NCBI GenBank assembly: GCA_020052375.1
Contig: JAGVPG010000017.1
Coordinates: 23,713-87,712, forward strand
Reading direction: 5' to 3'
Length of the DNA: 64,000 nt
Source: Actinomycetota bacterium
Lineage (GTDB): Bacteria > Actinomycetota > JAHEXW01 > JAGVPG01
Shown here: positions 19,851 to 29,733 of the stretch, one piece after another
How the letters are laid out: every line of letters starts with the position of its first letter
How positions within the stretch are numbered: position 1 is the first letter of the stretch
Notes under the pieces: generated by a model
Seen by the model: the letters and a program-made list of their open reading frames with translations, nothing else
What the model was told of the DNA's origin: nothing
The model's database searches: none
Program-made: the position numbers and the translations under genes

Positions 19851-21304
19851 TTGCGTCTTGATCTCTGTACCAGAATATTGTAAAAACGAAATCCGATTTT
19901 GTTACTCAAGACAAATCGCCTGCCGATTGAGAATATACGACGATTTCTTGAAGCAAGATAAGCGATAAAACCAACTGCCCGACCAAGTCTAAATCGTAAG
20001 ACAGTCCTCTCATATAGTGCATATCCCTGCTTCAACGCTTTTATCCGTTCCGCTCTCGGAAACTCCTTTGTTTCAAATACGGGTTCTAGATCACGACTTC
20101 CTATCTCACATAGATACCCATCTACAGGCAACATAGAAGAAGCGTTGTTAGAAACCCATTCGAATAACTTAGTTCCAGGATAGGGGATAATATTGTAGAA
20201 ATTAACAAAACTGGATGACAATGTACGAGCGAACTTAATACTTTCCATTGCGGTGTCGTACGTTTCGTCTTTGTGGCCTATAATAAAATTAACCGAATTC
20301 TTAATACCGACCTTGTTTGTCAAAACCACAGCTTCTTTTACTTTGTCAATCCTGAGCGCTTTTCCCATGCCATTGACTACATCTTGATTTCCAGATTCAC
20401 ATCCATAGGATACGAATACGCAACCAGAATCCTTCATCTTCTGTAACAAGCGTTCTGTCACCCTGTCAGGCCTTATCCCATTATACAATTCATAAGTTAT
20501 ATTTAGATTTTCCTTACGTATCAAATCACAGATGCTTTCCGCTCTATCTATGTCTAGATTAAAACAGTCATCATTTATCTCAAATCTTTCTATTCCATAG
20601 GTATTTATCATATATTTCATCTCATTGACAACATTCTCCGGGCTTCTCGGTCTAAACTCTCTCCCCATCGAGAGTTTAACAGAGCAGTAATTACATCCAT
20701 AAGGGCAACCTCTCGAAGTTATAATGGGTGCTGTTTTTGCTGTATAGTAGTTGTATCTCTCAAAACGGAATATTTCGTATGAAGGTAATGGGATTCTGTC
20801 AACATCTTTGATCAAAGGCTCAATATCATTTTCAAATGTTGTACCATTGACGCTTCGACCGATCAAATTACCGACACTCGCGAAATCTCTCGACCCGCCG
20901 AACTCGATAATAAATTTCAAGAAACTCGCTTCTGATTCACCTTTCATCGCAAAATCCGCAGCTGTTTTATACAAGATCTCTTGTTTTACTGCTGATACAT
21001 GCGGACCTCCAACAATCACAGGCGTGTTCGTAAATTTCTTGATCTCTTTTATTAATGCCATCGCGTAATTGAAGCAATAACTGAATGTAGTTATCCCTAT
21101 TAGGTCGGGTTTTTGTCTACTAATCTTTTTAAATAATACCTCATCGTCATCTTCAAGACCCTGATCAAACACATCTATGTCGTCTATCCCGTTTTGTTTA
21201 AGGACAGCAATAAGGTAAGCGAGTCCGAGGTTTGGGTGTCCCGGTCTCGCTTTCTCATCTCCAAATAAAGTCTTTAGCCACGGATTGATAAACAATACTC
21301 TCAT
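19847..21304 (-). CDS. B12-binding-domain radical SAM protein
   Basis: N-terminal cobalamin-binding-like domain (MRVLFINPWL...PNLGLAYLIAVLKQNG...PDLIGITTF), CPYGCNYC radical SAM cluster; start taken at 21304 rather than the ORF-track 21382. Confidence 0.9.
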   Translation of the reverse strand: MRVLFINPWLKTLFGDEKARPGHPNLGLAYLIAVLKQNGIDDIDVFDQGLEDDDEVLFKKISRQKPDLIGITTFSYCFNYAMALIKEIKKFTNTPVIVGGPHVSAVKQEILYKTAADFAMKGESEASFLKFIIEFGGSRDFASVGNLIGRSVNGTTFENDIEPLIKDVDRIPLPSYEIFRFERYNYYTAKTAPIITSRGCPYGCNYCSVKLSMGREFRPRSPENVVNEMKYMINTYGIERFEINDDCFNLDIDRAESICDLIRKENLNITYELYNGIRPDRVTERLLQKMKDSGCVFVSYGCESGNQDVVNGMGKALRIDKVKEAVVLTNKVGIKNSVNFIIGHKDETYDTAMESIKFARTLSSSFVNFYNIIPYPGTKLFEWVSNNASSMLPVDGYLCEIGSRDLEPVFETKEFPRAERIKALKQGYALYERTVLRFRLGRAVGFIAYLASRNRRIFSIGRRFVLSNKIGFRFYNILVQRSRRK

Positions 21305-22236
21305 GCCGTAAGTCCTGCTAAATAACCTCTCACATAACTTTTTATTAGATCCCAACGACCGTAATAAAAAAGGATTAAACAATAACCCACAAGAAAAAGA
21401 TTATTAAAAATCAATATAAACACAAGATAACGGAATCTTCCCGTAAATCTCTTCATAAAAAGTGTCCGGTTTCTCGCTGCGAAAAAAATCCTGTATGAAT
21501 TATCGAGACCTATCAAGCCTCGTAATCCACTACCTTTGTCAGCAAGCGGCGTGTTGTGATAGACAACAGCAGATGGACAAAAAACAACCTTATAACCTGC
21601 CTCTTTTGCTCTGATCGCCCAATCGGCCTCTTCATAATGCATAGTATAACTGGTGTCCATAAAACCGATTTTTTCTATAACTTCTCTCTTAACCACCCAG
21701 ACATTTGGGATGTGGCCAACCTCAGACACTTTATCATACTGCCCATTGTCTATTTCTCCAAGACCCCTATATGTCGTCTTGCTTGTCCACAAGTTTATAT
21801 CTGCTCCAGCATACCAGATTAGTTTTTGATCACCGAAATAGCACATTTTAGGCCCGACGAATCCGATCTTTTTATCAGTTTTTACCAAGTTTATGAGCTC
21901 AGTAAGAAAATCCTTATCAACTATATTATCGCTATCTAAAAAGCAGACGTAGTCTCCCTTTGCATGTCTTAGACCTTCGTTTCTTCCCACCGCGACACCG
22001 AAGTTTTTTTGCATTTCGATGATCTTCACTTTATTAAACATTTCTCTGATCTTTGCCACTGTATTGTCACTGGAAGCGTTGTCGATGACAATCACCTCAA
22101 AATTGGGATACGAGATATGATGTACTGATTTCAAGCACTTTAAAACATCCCCTTCTCGATTATGTGTTGGTATGATTATTGAAGCTAACTTGTCTGTCAT
22201 CATGCTTTTTTCAACATGACAAAGATATTTGTCCAC
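21301..22236 (-). CDS. GT2 family glycosyltransferase
   Basis: SIIIPTHNREGDVLKCLKSV; CFLDSDNIVDKDFL; MHYEEADWAIRAKEAGYKV. Confidence 0.9.
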   Translation of the reverse strand: MDKYLCHVEKSMMTDKLASIIIPTHNREGDVLKCLKSVHHISYPNFEVIVIDNASSDNTVAKIREMFNKVKIIEMQKNFGVAVGRNEGLRHAKGDYVCFLDSDNIVDKDFLTELINLVKTDKKIGFVGPKMCYFGDQKLIWYAGADINLWTSKTTYRGLGEIDNGQYDKVSEVGHIPNVWVVKREVIEKIGFMDTSYTMHYEEADWAIRAKEAGYKVVFCPSAVVYHNTPLADKGSGLRGLIGLDNSYRIFFAARNRTLFMKRFTGRFRYLVFILIFNNLFLVGYCLILFYYGRWDLIKSYVRGYLAGLTA

Positions 22237-22880
22237 CCAGCTTTTGATTGATATTCGGCTTCCCTCTTCTCTTCAAACCATTCTTTAAATGGAACCTCTC
22301 TCTTAAAAAGCCATTTAAAGACATATAATAGAATCATCGATTGAAGTTCCCAGAATCCACCGCCATATGCCACTTGCTCAACTTCAAACCCAGTTTCTAC
22401 AGCTATCTTTCTAAGTCTCTCTTCAGAATAGTGACGATGTCCGATCAACCACCACGCAGGATCCAAGATACATGACCAAAATGTACAATTCGGTATAGAC
22501 AAACACAGCTTACCGCCGTCGGTTAAAACCCTACAGACCTCTAAGAACGTTTTTTCTTCAGCATTCTTTGGAAGATGTTCAAGAACTTCCCACATTACGA
22601 CAATATCAACAGATTTATCGTGTAGTGGAAGAGCCAGTACGGATCCCTTGATGTACTTAGCACCCGGCACTTGTTTCTGAGCATTTTCGAGATCCTTTCC
22701 ATCTGGTTCGATCCCGATTATGCTTTTACACCCATTCTCAATAGCCCATTTCTCAAACCATCCAAAAGAGCAGCCAATGTCTAAAATATCTTTGTTTTGA
22801 ATATTGTCGACACCAGTAAAAAGAAAGCTCTTTTTGTGCCTACCGGTTAGGCGACGGTCAATGGTCGTTTGGAACTTCAC
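22200..22880 (-). CDS. Class I SAM-dependent methyltransferase
   Basis: ILDIGCSFGWFEKWA; VDIVVMWEVLEHLPKN. Confidence 0.85.
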   Translation of the reverse strand: MKFQTTIDRRLTGRHKKSFLFTGVDNIQNKDILDIGCSFGWFEKWAIENGCKSIIGIEPDGKDLENAQKQVPGAKYIKGSVLALPLHDKSVDIVVMWEVLEHLPKNAEEKTFLEVCRVLTDGGKLCLSIPNCTFWSCILDPAWWLIGHRHYSEERLRKIAVETGFEVEQVAYGGGFWELQSMILLYVFKWLFKREVPFKEWFEEKREAEYQSKAGWTNIFVMLKKA

Positions 22881-23778
22881 GATTGGTAACTCCCTTTAAT
22901 CCTATGAGAGTCCCGGCAAGAGACGGCAAGTACCAGCCAATCAAATCGTAGAATTCCCATAGAACACCAAGTGGCAATTTTTGTCTGGTAACCCATCCTA
23001 TACACCCATGTACGTCAAATCCAAGTTTTTCTAAATCCTTCCGTAGAAACAAAGAATGGTGTCCTAGTTCAGGATGGTCTACGAACTCATCATCGTCGTA
23101 AAATCCTAAATGCGTCATTGTTTTTCTTAGTAAATCTTGTGTTCTTGAGTTGTTGGGAACATCTATTTGTATGATACCCTCGTTTCTTAATAGACTATTA
23201 AACTTTCCAATAGCCAGCTTGACTTCATGAGGTTCTAAATGTTCAAGTATGCTTGAAGCAAAGATTAGGTCAAACGAGTCGTTCTTGAATGGTATATTCA
23301 TCACATCAGCGACAAACCAATGCCTTCCGCTATCTCTTCCTTCTTTTTCTATACATTTCATAATAAAATAGGGGCTGATGTCGAACGATACAAGAGTGTT
23401 ACATGCGAAATAAGACGTATAGGCTCCCAGACCGCATGCGACGTCTAATGCAGTATCTACTTTATACTTTTGAAGTAATCGTCCGATCTTCTTTGTTGGC
23501 TCCAGAGAATAACTCAGATGCTCACTTGAGGGTTTAAAGAAATCTATGTCGAATGTATATCCTTTTGTGTCTTCTAATAGTACTGGCATACCGGCGATAA
23601 TAGGATATTCCTTTTCACACTTCGGACAAACAACAAAACCCTCATCGATATATTCAATACTCGTTTTTTGCTCAGGACTAGTCATATCGTCTTCAAATCT
23701 GAAAAAGGTCTCTTTAAGATACATATCAGGATTACCGCATGATATGCAAGTTATGTAATTTAGAGCGTCACGCCACAC
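22858..23778 (-). CDS. SAM-dependent methyltransferase with N-terminal Trm112-like zinc-binding segment
   Basis: CISCGNPDMY...FVVCPKCEKEYPIIAGMPVL then ALDVACGLGAYTSYF, FDLIFASSILEHLEPHE. Confidence 0.85.
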   Translation of the reverse strand: MWRDALNYITCISCGNPDMYLKETFFRFEDDMTSPEQKTSIEYIDEGFVVCPKCEKEYPIIAGMPVLLEDTKGYTFDIDFFKPSSEHLSYSLEPTKKIGRLLQKYKVDTALDVACGLGAYTSYFACNTLVSFDISPYFIMKCIEKEGRDSGRHWFVADVMNIPFKNDSFDLIFASSILEHLEPHEVKLAIGKFNSLLRNEGIIQIDVPNNSRTQDLLRKTMTHLGFYDDDEFVDHPELGHHSLFLRKDLEKLGFDVHGCIGWVTRQKLPLGVLWEFYDLIGWYLPSLAGTLIGLKGVTNREVPNDH

Positions 23779-23797
23779 ATTTACTCCTTAGTCTATC

Positions 23798-24697
23798 TCA
23801 AGATGTAATTCCTGACTTGATTACCCATTTTATTGTGTCCTCCAAGCTAGTTTTAGGTTTCCAGCCTAAAAGTTTCTGTGCTAGACTGATATCAGTAGTA
23901 AACCTTTCCACTTCCTCCTGACGTCTGTCTGCAAAAACAATCTCCGATCGCGATCCTGTTAACCTCTTTAGTAGATTTGCCAGATCAACTATATTGACAC
24001 CAACACCAGAGCCGATATTGACCGTCACTCCAGATGTGTCTTGTGTCTGTATCAATGCTTCGATCACATCTAAAACACCGACGAAGTCCAGGATCTGATG
24101 TCCTCCGAAAAGCGTCAAAGGTCCATTTACCAGGCACTGCTTTAGCAAAATAGGTATAACACGCCCAAAATCCTTTGGACCTACTACATTTGCCAACCGT
24201 AGTATTACAAAATCTAGATCGTACGTGTTGGCATATGCCCGTATTATAGACTCGCCTGCGATCTTTGACGCCCCGTAGGGATTGACCGCCATCAGCTTGT
24301 CATCTTCTGTGGCCGGAAGTCGTTCGATGTTTCCATAGACTTCCCGTGAGGAGGTAAAAACCAGCTTGACCTGCTTCGCAACACATGCCTTAGCGACTTT
24401 GTATGTACCAACCATATTATACTTGAAGCATAGATCCGGTTGCCTCACTGATGTCATTACCTGAGACATACCTGCCAGGTGATACGCGATATGGCAACCC
24501 TCTAGTGCTATATCAACAACTTTGTCTTCCGATACATCTGCCTCGATGAGATCTATAGAGTCAACTATCCTTGAGAGATTTTCTCTCGACCCTCTGGTAA
24601 GATAATCGATCACGACAACTTGATGACCAAGCCCGACAAGTCTCTCTACTAAAAACGAGCCTATGAAGCCGGCTCCGCCCGTTACTAATACCTTCAT
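23798..24697 (-). CDS. NAD-dependent sugar epimerase/dehydratase (extended SDR)
   Basis: MKVLVTGGAGFIGSFLVERL; YxxxK as NPYGASKIAGES; start taken at 24697. Confidence 0.9.
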   Translation of the reverse strand: MKVLVTGGAGFIGSFLVERLVGLGHQVVVIDYLTRGSRENLSRIVDSIDLIEADVSEDKVVDIALEGCHIAYHLAGMSQVMTSVRQPDLCFKYNMVGTYKVAKACVAKQVKLVFTSSREVYGNIERLPATEDDKLMAVNPYGASKIAGESIIRAYANTYDLDFVILRLANVVGPKDFGRVIPILLKQCLVNGPLTLFGGHQILDFVGVLDVIEALIQTQDTSGVTVNIGSGVGVNIVDLANLLKRLTGSRSEIVFADRRQEEVERFTTDISLAQKLLGWKPKTSLEDTIKWVIKSGITS

Positions 24698-25707
24698 GTT
24701 TTTTCCGGTGATATCTTGAGCATTTTTTGAACTCTTGAGATAAGTATCATAGTCATATATATGGGTGGCACGATAAGACAAAGGACTGGATGGAGAAACC
24801 ACGCGAAATCACGGATTTTATTAAAGCCTTTTAGTGCATCATAGGTTGGTTTTATGATGGTAACCATTAAAAGACCTGTAGTGGCAATACGCCAAGAACT
24901 CGTCTTCCATGTGTATGACCGTAGGTGTTTTTGCTCCAGAAATAGTCTCATATTACGTCTTAGCTTATTTATTAATTCCCTGACTGTCTGAGAGTGGAGA
25001 TGCGTAATATCAAGCTTCATCATCGCATAACTATCGAATCCCTTTTTGACAAGATCAATATTAGAATCCATATGGAACAGATAGGGTGAATGATCCGTCA
25101 TCAATAAGAGTTCTTTTCTCGTTAAGAAACCTTGTGAACCAACAGTCGGCAACGTCTCACTATCAAACTGGATTATATAGTAAGTATAGTACTCAGCTAG
25201 TACATTTCCGGGTAGAGTCCAGCGTCTTTCCGTCTGCATTAACCGATCGCGTTTGTTCAGATAGAAGGCTACAGGATCGTTGATCCCGAATAGCGAGCAG
25301 TATCGATTGGCCAGCGTATCATCTTTTTTATAAGTGAACCAGATAGCTTCGGCGCCTGTGATGCTTGGATTGTCGAGAAAAGCTTGGATGCCAGTTCTGA
25401 GCCAACCGTCTGTAGGTAGGATGTTGTCAGCGTCAAGAAGTAGAATAAAGTCATGACTAGCGTGCTTGAGCCCGATCGACTTCCCTCGCTCGATATTATG
25501 TGTCCCGTTTTTAATTACTCGAGCTCTATATTTCCTTGCAATCTCAACCGTTCGGTCTGTCGATTCGTCATCCACTAGAATGATCTCCAGATCATCTTTC
25601 GAGTAGTCCTGCTCCTGTACACTCTTAAGACACTTATCTAAGCGTTTTTCTTCATTAAAAGCAGGGATGATGACAGATACACCAGGAAGCCTACTCACTA
25701 TGTTCAC
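24694..25707 (-). CDS. GT2 family glycosyltransferase
   Basis: VSVIIPAFNEEKRLDKCLKSVQEQDYS; LLLDADNILPTDGW. Confidence 0.9.
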   Translation of the reverse strand: MNIVSRLPGVSVIIPAFNEEKRLDKCLKSVQEQDYSKDDLEIILVDDESTDRTVEIARKYRARVIKNGTHNIERGKSIGLKHASHDFILLLDADNILPTDGWLRTGIQAFLDNPSITGAEAIWFTYKKDDTLANRYCSLFGINDPVAFYLNKRDRLMQTERRWTLPGNVLAEYYTYYIIQFDSETLPTVGSQGFLTRKELLLMTDHSPYLFHMDSNIDLVKKGFDSYAMMKLDITHLHSQTVRELINKLRRNMRLFLEQKHLRSYTWKTSSWRIATTGLLMVTIIKPTYDALKGFNKIRDFAWFLHPVLCLIVPPIYMTMILISRVQKMLKISPEKT

Positions 25708-27178
25708 TCCCCTCGCCTCTGGATCCGAAGTCTCTCAGATGTCCGATCAGTTTCCAGCCAGCTCTCCACACGAACGCAAGATCGCTTGGCTTTCGTATAG
25801 AGATTATCTTCCTTATTACAAATCCAGGTGTAATGAATGACTTGTATAAATCCCTGGTGAAAGTCTTGGCATCTGTATTTTTTAGCGCTCCCTCTATAAC
25901 GAGGTCGCGCATGTCATATCGATCCCAATCTTTTGTCTTAAGGCAGCCTTCTTCATCGCATATCTTAAATAGGGGTGTGCCTGGATATGGCATGACGATG
26001 GTTGCTTGCAGAGTGTCGACATAGCCTTTCTTAAACATGTCATGCGCGAGTGCTATTGTCCGTTGAGTGTCTTCCAGTGTTTCCCAGGGATAGCCCATCA
26101 TCACCGTAATGTGAGGCTCGAGACCTGCAGCTTTTGCCGAGCGCAATCCAAGCTCAATGTCCTCTACTTTGATATTCTTTGTAATGCGATCCAGAGTCTT
26201 CTGGTTGCCCGATTCAAGTCCGAACAATATGAAGCGGAAACCGGCCTCTCTCATCAGGCGATAGTCTTCTCCAGACAGCTTTCCGAAACGCATATTACAG
26301 TCAAGCCGGACTTTCTTGTTGTATCCTCTCTCGATCATCCCCTGGCAAAACTCTCGCAACCATGTGCCGACCGGAAACGTCCCGCTGTCGTCCATGACCT
26401 CCTTTACCCCATACTTCTCTATCAAAATGCCGATCTCATCGAGCAGACTCTGTGGAGTCCGTGATCTATAGTCACTGCCCGGATACAATGTCGTCCACGA
26501 ACAAAAGCTGCAGCGTCCCCACCAGCAGTCCCTGGCAACCATAGTGTAAGTCCCCGGAAGATACTTGTAGTTACCGTTTTTCTCACTATAGAGATGCCAC
26601 TTAGTCAGGTCCCGATCGATGATGGGGAGCGCGTTAAGATCATTGTCAAGCACAAAAGGTCCTGTATTCGCTATTTCCCCGTTCTCCCGCAGCCAGATAC
26701 CGGGTTCCTTTTTGCCACCGTCTGTCAAACTATTGACAAGACTTAAAAGCAAAAAATCATAGTCCCCGCCGGTCACTACGAAATCGACTTGGGAGTTTTT
26801 CATAGACTCTTCGGGAAGAGCGGTCACATGGTCTCCAATAAGCGCTATCTTAAGATCCCATACTCCAGCAGCTTGCTTCTTTAAATCATCGATTATCTTC
26901 CAGTGTCTTTTGACTACGGGAGTCTTGGTTTCTATAACTACCAGGTCAGGACGCTCTTGATCGACAATCGCCTTAAATCCGTCATACGACCATTCTTCAG
27001 CTATTCCGTCCGCCCAGATCACCTCATATCCTTTCTTCGACAGGAGAGTCGCCATTGAAGCCGGGACCATCGGATATATATAGGTCGGGCTGTTAAACCA
27101 CTGGAATTGCCGGTTCTGACTCAGCAGAGGAACTCCCTTGGGACTTTCAAGCGGCGGATATGCGATCATGACCTTCAA
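25691..27178 (-). CDS. B12-binding-domain radical SAM protein
   Basis: N-terminal KVMIAYPPLESPKG...; radical SAM Cys motif ARDCWWGRCSFCSW; GLESGNQKTLDRITKN. Confidence 0.9.
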   Translation of the reverse strand: MKVMIAYPPLESPKGVPLLSQNRQFQWFNSPTYIYPMVPASMATLLSKKGYEVIWADGIAEEWSYDGFKAIVDQERPDLVVIETKTPVVKRHWKIIDDLKKQAAGVWDLKIALIGDHVTALPEESMKNSQVDFVVTGGDYDFLLLSLVNSLTDGGKKEPGIWLRENGEIANTGPFVLDNDLNALPIIDRDLTKWHLYSEKNGNYKYLPGTYTMVARDCWWGRCSFCSWTTLYPGSDYRSRTPQSLLDEIGILIEKYGVKEVMDDSGTFPVGTWLREFCQGMIERGYNKKVRLDCNMRFGKLSGEDYRLMREAGFRFILFGLESGNQKTLDRITKNIKVEDIELGLRSAKAAGLEPHITVMMGYPWETLEDTQRTIALAHDMFKKGYVDTLQATIVMPYPGTPLFKICDEEGCLKTKDWDRYDMRDLVIEGALKNTDAKTFTRDLYKSFITPGFVIRKIISIRKPSDLAFVWRAGWKLIGHLRDFGSRGEGSEHSE

Positions 27179-28890
27179 CGGACCAACCTCCGTATTAATA
27201 AACCCTTAATAAAAAAGGCTCCGTACGTTAAATGAGTAGCCATGACGCCCGGGATGACCAGCAGGCCAATCGATAAGCTGCCTGTCATGAGAGTGGCCCA
27301 CGAGGCCGCAGCTATAAGAGTTAACAGATAAAAGCCCTCGACAATCGCATAAATGACAAACCACCCACCGCCGATCATGCCGGCCGCCGGACCGCCGATC
27401 AGTCCGATAACAAAAAGCGAAGGCAGAAAATAAGCCGGCCTACGGGATGTCTTCGGGTACTTTTTCGCGAAGTAACCCCTGTGCAAAGCGTAGTTCGCGA
27501 TCTGCTTAAGATGTGGTATAAAGAGTTTTCGTCGATGGTGCCATACAAGGATGTCAGGATCATAGATGATCTTCTTGTCCAGATTGATCATGTCCATACA
27601 GAGTTTGGTGTCCTCGCCGGGCCAGAACGAAGAATCGAATCCTCCCACTTTAGAAAAGATATCAGTCCGGACAAGAAGATTGACAGTGGGGTAATCATCC
27701 GTTTCCCTAGGACGGCGAGGCGTGTATCTGAAGATCAAAGAACCACTGCCAAGGCGGCTTTCATATACGGCTCCCGATGCCCTCTGCAACACACTATCGG
27801 TTTTTGGCGTTACTGCTGGTCCACACACCGCGGCTATCCCGTCATCATGGAAATGCTTGACCGCGTTGATCAACCAGTCTTTACTTGGATACGCATCATC
27901 ATCCAGGAACGCCAGTATGTCACCTGTAGCGTATTCAAGACTGAGATCCCGCTTTTCAGCCGGCCCGATGTCTCCGGTAGAAACCACCCTTACATTTTCG
28001 GGAAAATCAGCCGGTTTTGTGTCTTCGTCCGAAAAGATGATCGCTTCGTAGTTATCGTAACTCATCTCTTCCAGGTATCTTACCGATTCGCGCACATAAT
28101 CGTTTATCTTCTTGACCGGTACTATGATCGATACGCATAACTCCGGACCGCTCATCTCGATGAACATATGATCGCGGTCATAATACTTAAGCACCTTTAA
28201 CCGGTAGAAGATCGCGAGTGTGTCCCGCAACACTCGCCAGGTAGATCTTGGATCCGCCACTTTATTGAACCGTTCGTTTATCTCGACTGGAGCCTCCAGG
28301 ACGTTGTCATACCCTAATAGATTTGCGACGACCAGCAACTCGAGATCGAATGCATACGCCTTGACCAGCACCCGGGGGATGATCTTCTGAAGTACTTCCC
28401 TTTTAAACAACTTGAGACCTGTTTGCGTATCCTTCACGTTAACGCGAAAAAGCGCTGTGACCAAGACTTGATATAAAAAACTCTGCAGACGCCGGAAAAG
28501 CGGATAGCTTACTTTGGATTGCGGGTGCCTCTTCGATCCTATAACGATATCCGCGTCATATGTATCCATCAGTTTGATGAACCGGTCTATCTCTCTGGGA
28601 TCGATGCTTAAGTCAGCGTCCATGAATGTGACAAGGTCGCCTGTCGCTTGGAAAGCTCCGTACTTGATGGCATAACTCTTTCCCATGTTCTCTTCATAGT
28701 AATGGACCTTAATGTTGTCGGATGCTAGATCGTTTACCGCTTGAAGAGTCTCCGGGCAGCTTTCGCATACAACAACGATCTCGTACAAACGTCCTAGATT
28801 CTGAAGTTCGGTTTCTAAAGCAGCTATGTTGCTACGGATCTCTTGGTTCTCTTTATATGCAGGTACGATAACCGAGAGTTTCCGGTTCAC
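27175..28890 (-). CDS. Tandem GT2-GT2 glycosyltransferase (DPM1-like N-terminal domain plus second GT2 and TM segments)
   Basis: Domain 1: SVIVPAYKENQEI, FMDADLSIDPREI, DTQTGLKLFKREVL; domain 2: VSIIVPVKKINDYVRESV, LAFLDDDAYPSKDW; C-terminal TM. Confidence 0.88.
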   Translation of the reverse strand: MNRKLSVIVPAYKENQEIRSNIAALETELQNLGRLYEIVVVCESCPETLQAVNDLASDNIKVHYYEENMGKSYAIKYGAFQATGDLVTFMDADLSIDPREIDRFIKLMDTYDADIVIGSKRHPQSKVSYPLFRRLQSFLYQVLVTALFRVNVKDTQTGLKLFKREVLQKIIPRVLVKAYAFDLELLVVANLLGYDNVLEAPVEINERFNKVADPRSTWRVLRDTLAIFYRLKVLKYYDRDHMFIEMSGPELCVSIIVPVKKINDYVRESVRYLEEMSYDNYEAIIFSDEDTKPADFPENVRVVSTGDIGPAEKRDLSLEYATGDILAFLDDDAYPSKDWLINAVKHFHDDGIAAVCGPAVTPKTDSVLQRASGAVYESRLGSGSLIFRYTPRRPRETDDYPTVNLLVRTDIFSKVGGFDSSFWPGEDTKLCMDMINLDKKIIYDPDILVWHHRRKLFIPHLKQIANYALHRGYFAKKYPKTSRRPAYFLPSLFVIGLIGGPAAGMIGGGWFVIYAIVEGFYLLTLIAAASWATLMTGSLSIGLLVIPGVMATHLTYGAFFIKGLLIRRLVR

Positions 28891-28931
28891 AGCATCTCCC
28901 TATTGTGCTATCAATCAATGTTATTTTAGAC

Positions 28932-29275
28932 TCATTCTCTCCAGTAATCAAGCAGGTCTCGCATTGTTTTCTCGAATGGGATCTCCAGTTTCCAGCCGGT
29001 GACTTTTCTGAACTTGGTCGAGTCCCCAAGTAATATCTCGACATCGGACGGCCGCATGCGTGCCGGATCCTGCTGGACTTTGATCTCCGTGGAAGACATC
29101 TTTAGTAGCATATCCAGCATGTCTTTTATCTTTATCCCCTTATCGGACGCGATGTTGTAGACATCTCCAACCTCGCATTTCTCCACCGCCAGCCAGTACG
29201 CGCGTACCATGTCTCTGACGTCCGTGAAATCGCGCATCGCGTTCAGGTTACCTACGTACATGACGGTTCGCGGCA
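28932..29275 (-). pseudogene. C-terminal fragment of a GDP-mannose 4,6-dehydratase-like gene (duplicate of 30439..31392)
   Basis: MYVGNLNAMRDFTDVRDMVRAYWLAVEKCE...LLDYWRE nearly matches the C-terminus of the intact copy; N-terminal two-thirds missing. Confidence 0.9.
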
Positions 29276-29733
29276 GGCTTTTTCCCTGTTTCGAAATTGA
29301 ATTCCAGGCTCTGCTCGATCTTCCCCGTTATCGCGGGTGTGGCCGAACCCCCGTAAGGCGCTTTGAACTTCATGCCGTTGTACCTCGGAGGATTGTGGCT
29401 GGCCGTAATCATTATAGCGCCGTCGGCATTGTTGACTACGACTGCATACGATACCGCCGGCGTAGGCGCAAAACTATCTGTCAACAGTACGTTTATGCCA
29501 TTGGCCGCAGCCACGCAAGCCGCTTCCCTGGCAAACCTGTCAGACAAAAACCGCGTATCATATCCGACAATCAATAACGGTGAGTCGTGAGTCGTGAGTC
29601 GTGAGTCGCTGTTTTTTAGATAGTCGGCGATTGCTTGTGTGACGATGCGGACGTTGTCGAAGGTGAAATCATCGGCTATGATCCCGCGCCAGCCGTCCGT
29701 CCCGAATGATATTTGAAGGACCCTGCCGTTCAT
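29276..29733 (-). pseudogene. N-terminal fragment of phosphomannomutase (duplicate of about 8449..8894), truncated after GKKP
   Basis: ISFGTDGWRGIIADDFT...TASHNPPRYNGMKFKAPYGG...FETGKKP; few mismatches to 8449-8894 over about 440 bp; start ATG at 29733 in a TGATG overlap with the upstream methyltransferase. Confidence 0.92.
29580..29608. repeat. 7-bp tandem repeat, 4 perfect units of GTGAGTC, inside the PMM pseudogene fragment
   Basis: Same tract as 8759..8787 in the duplicated PMM copy. Confidence 0.9.
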
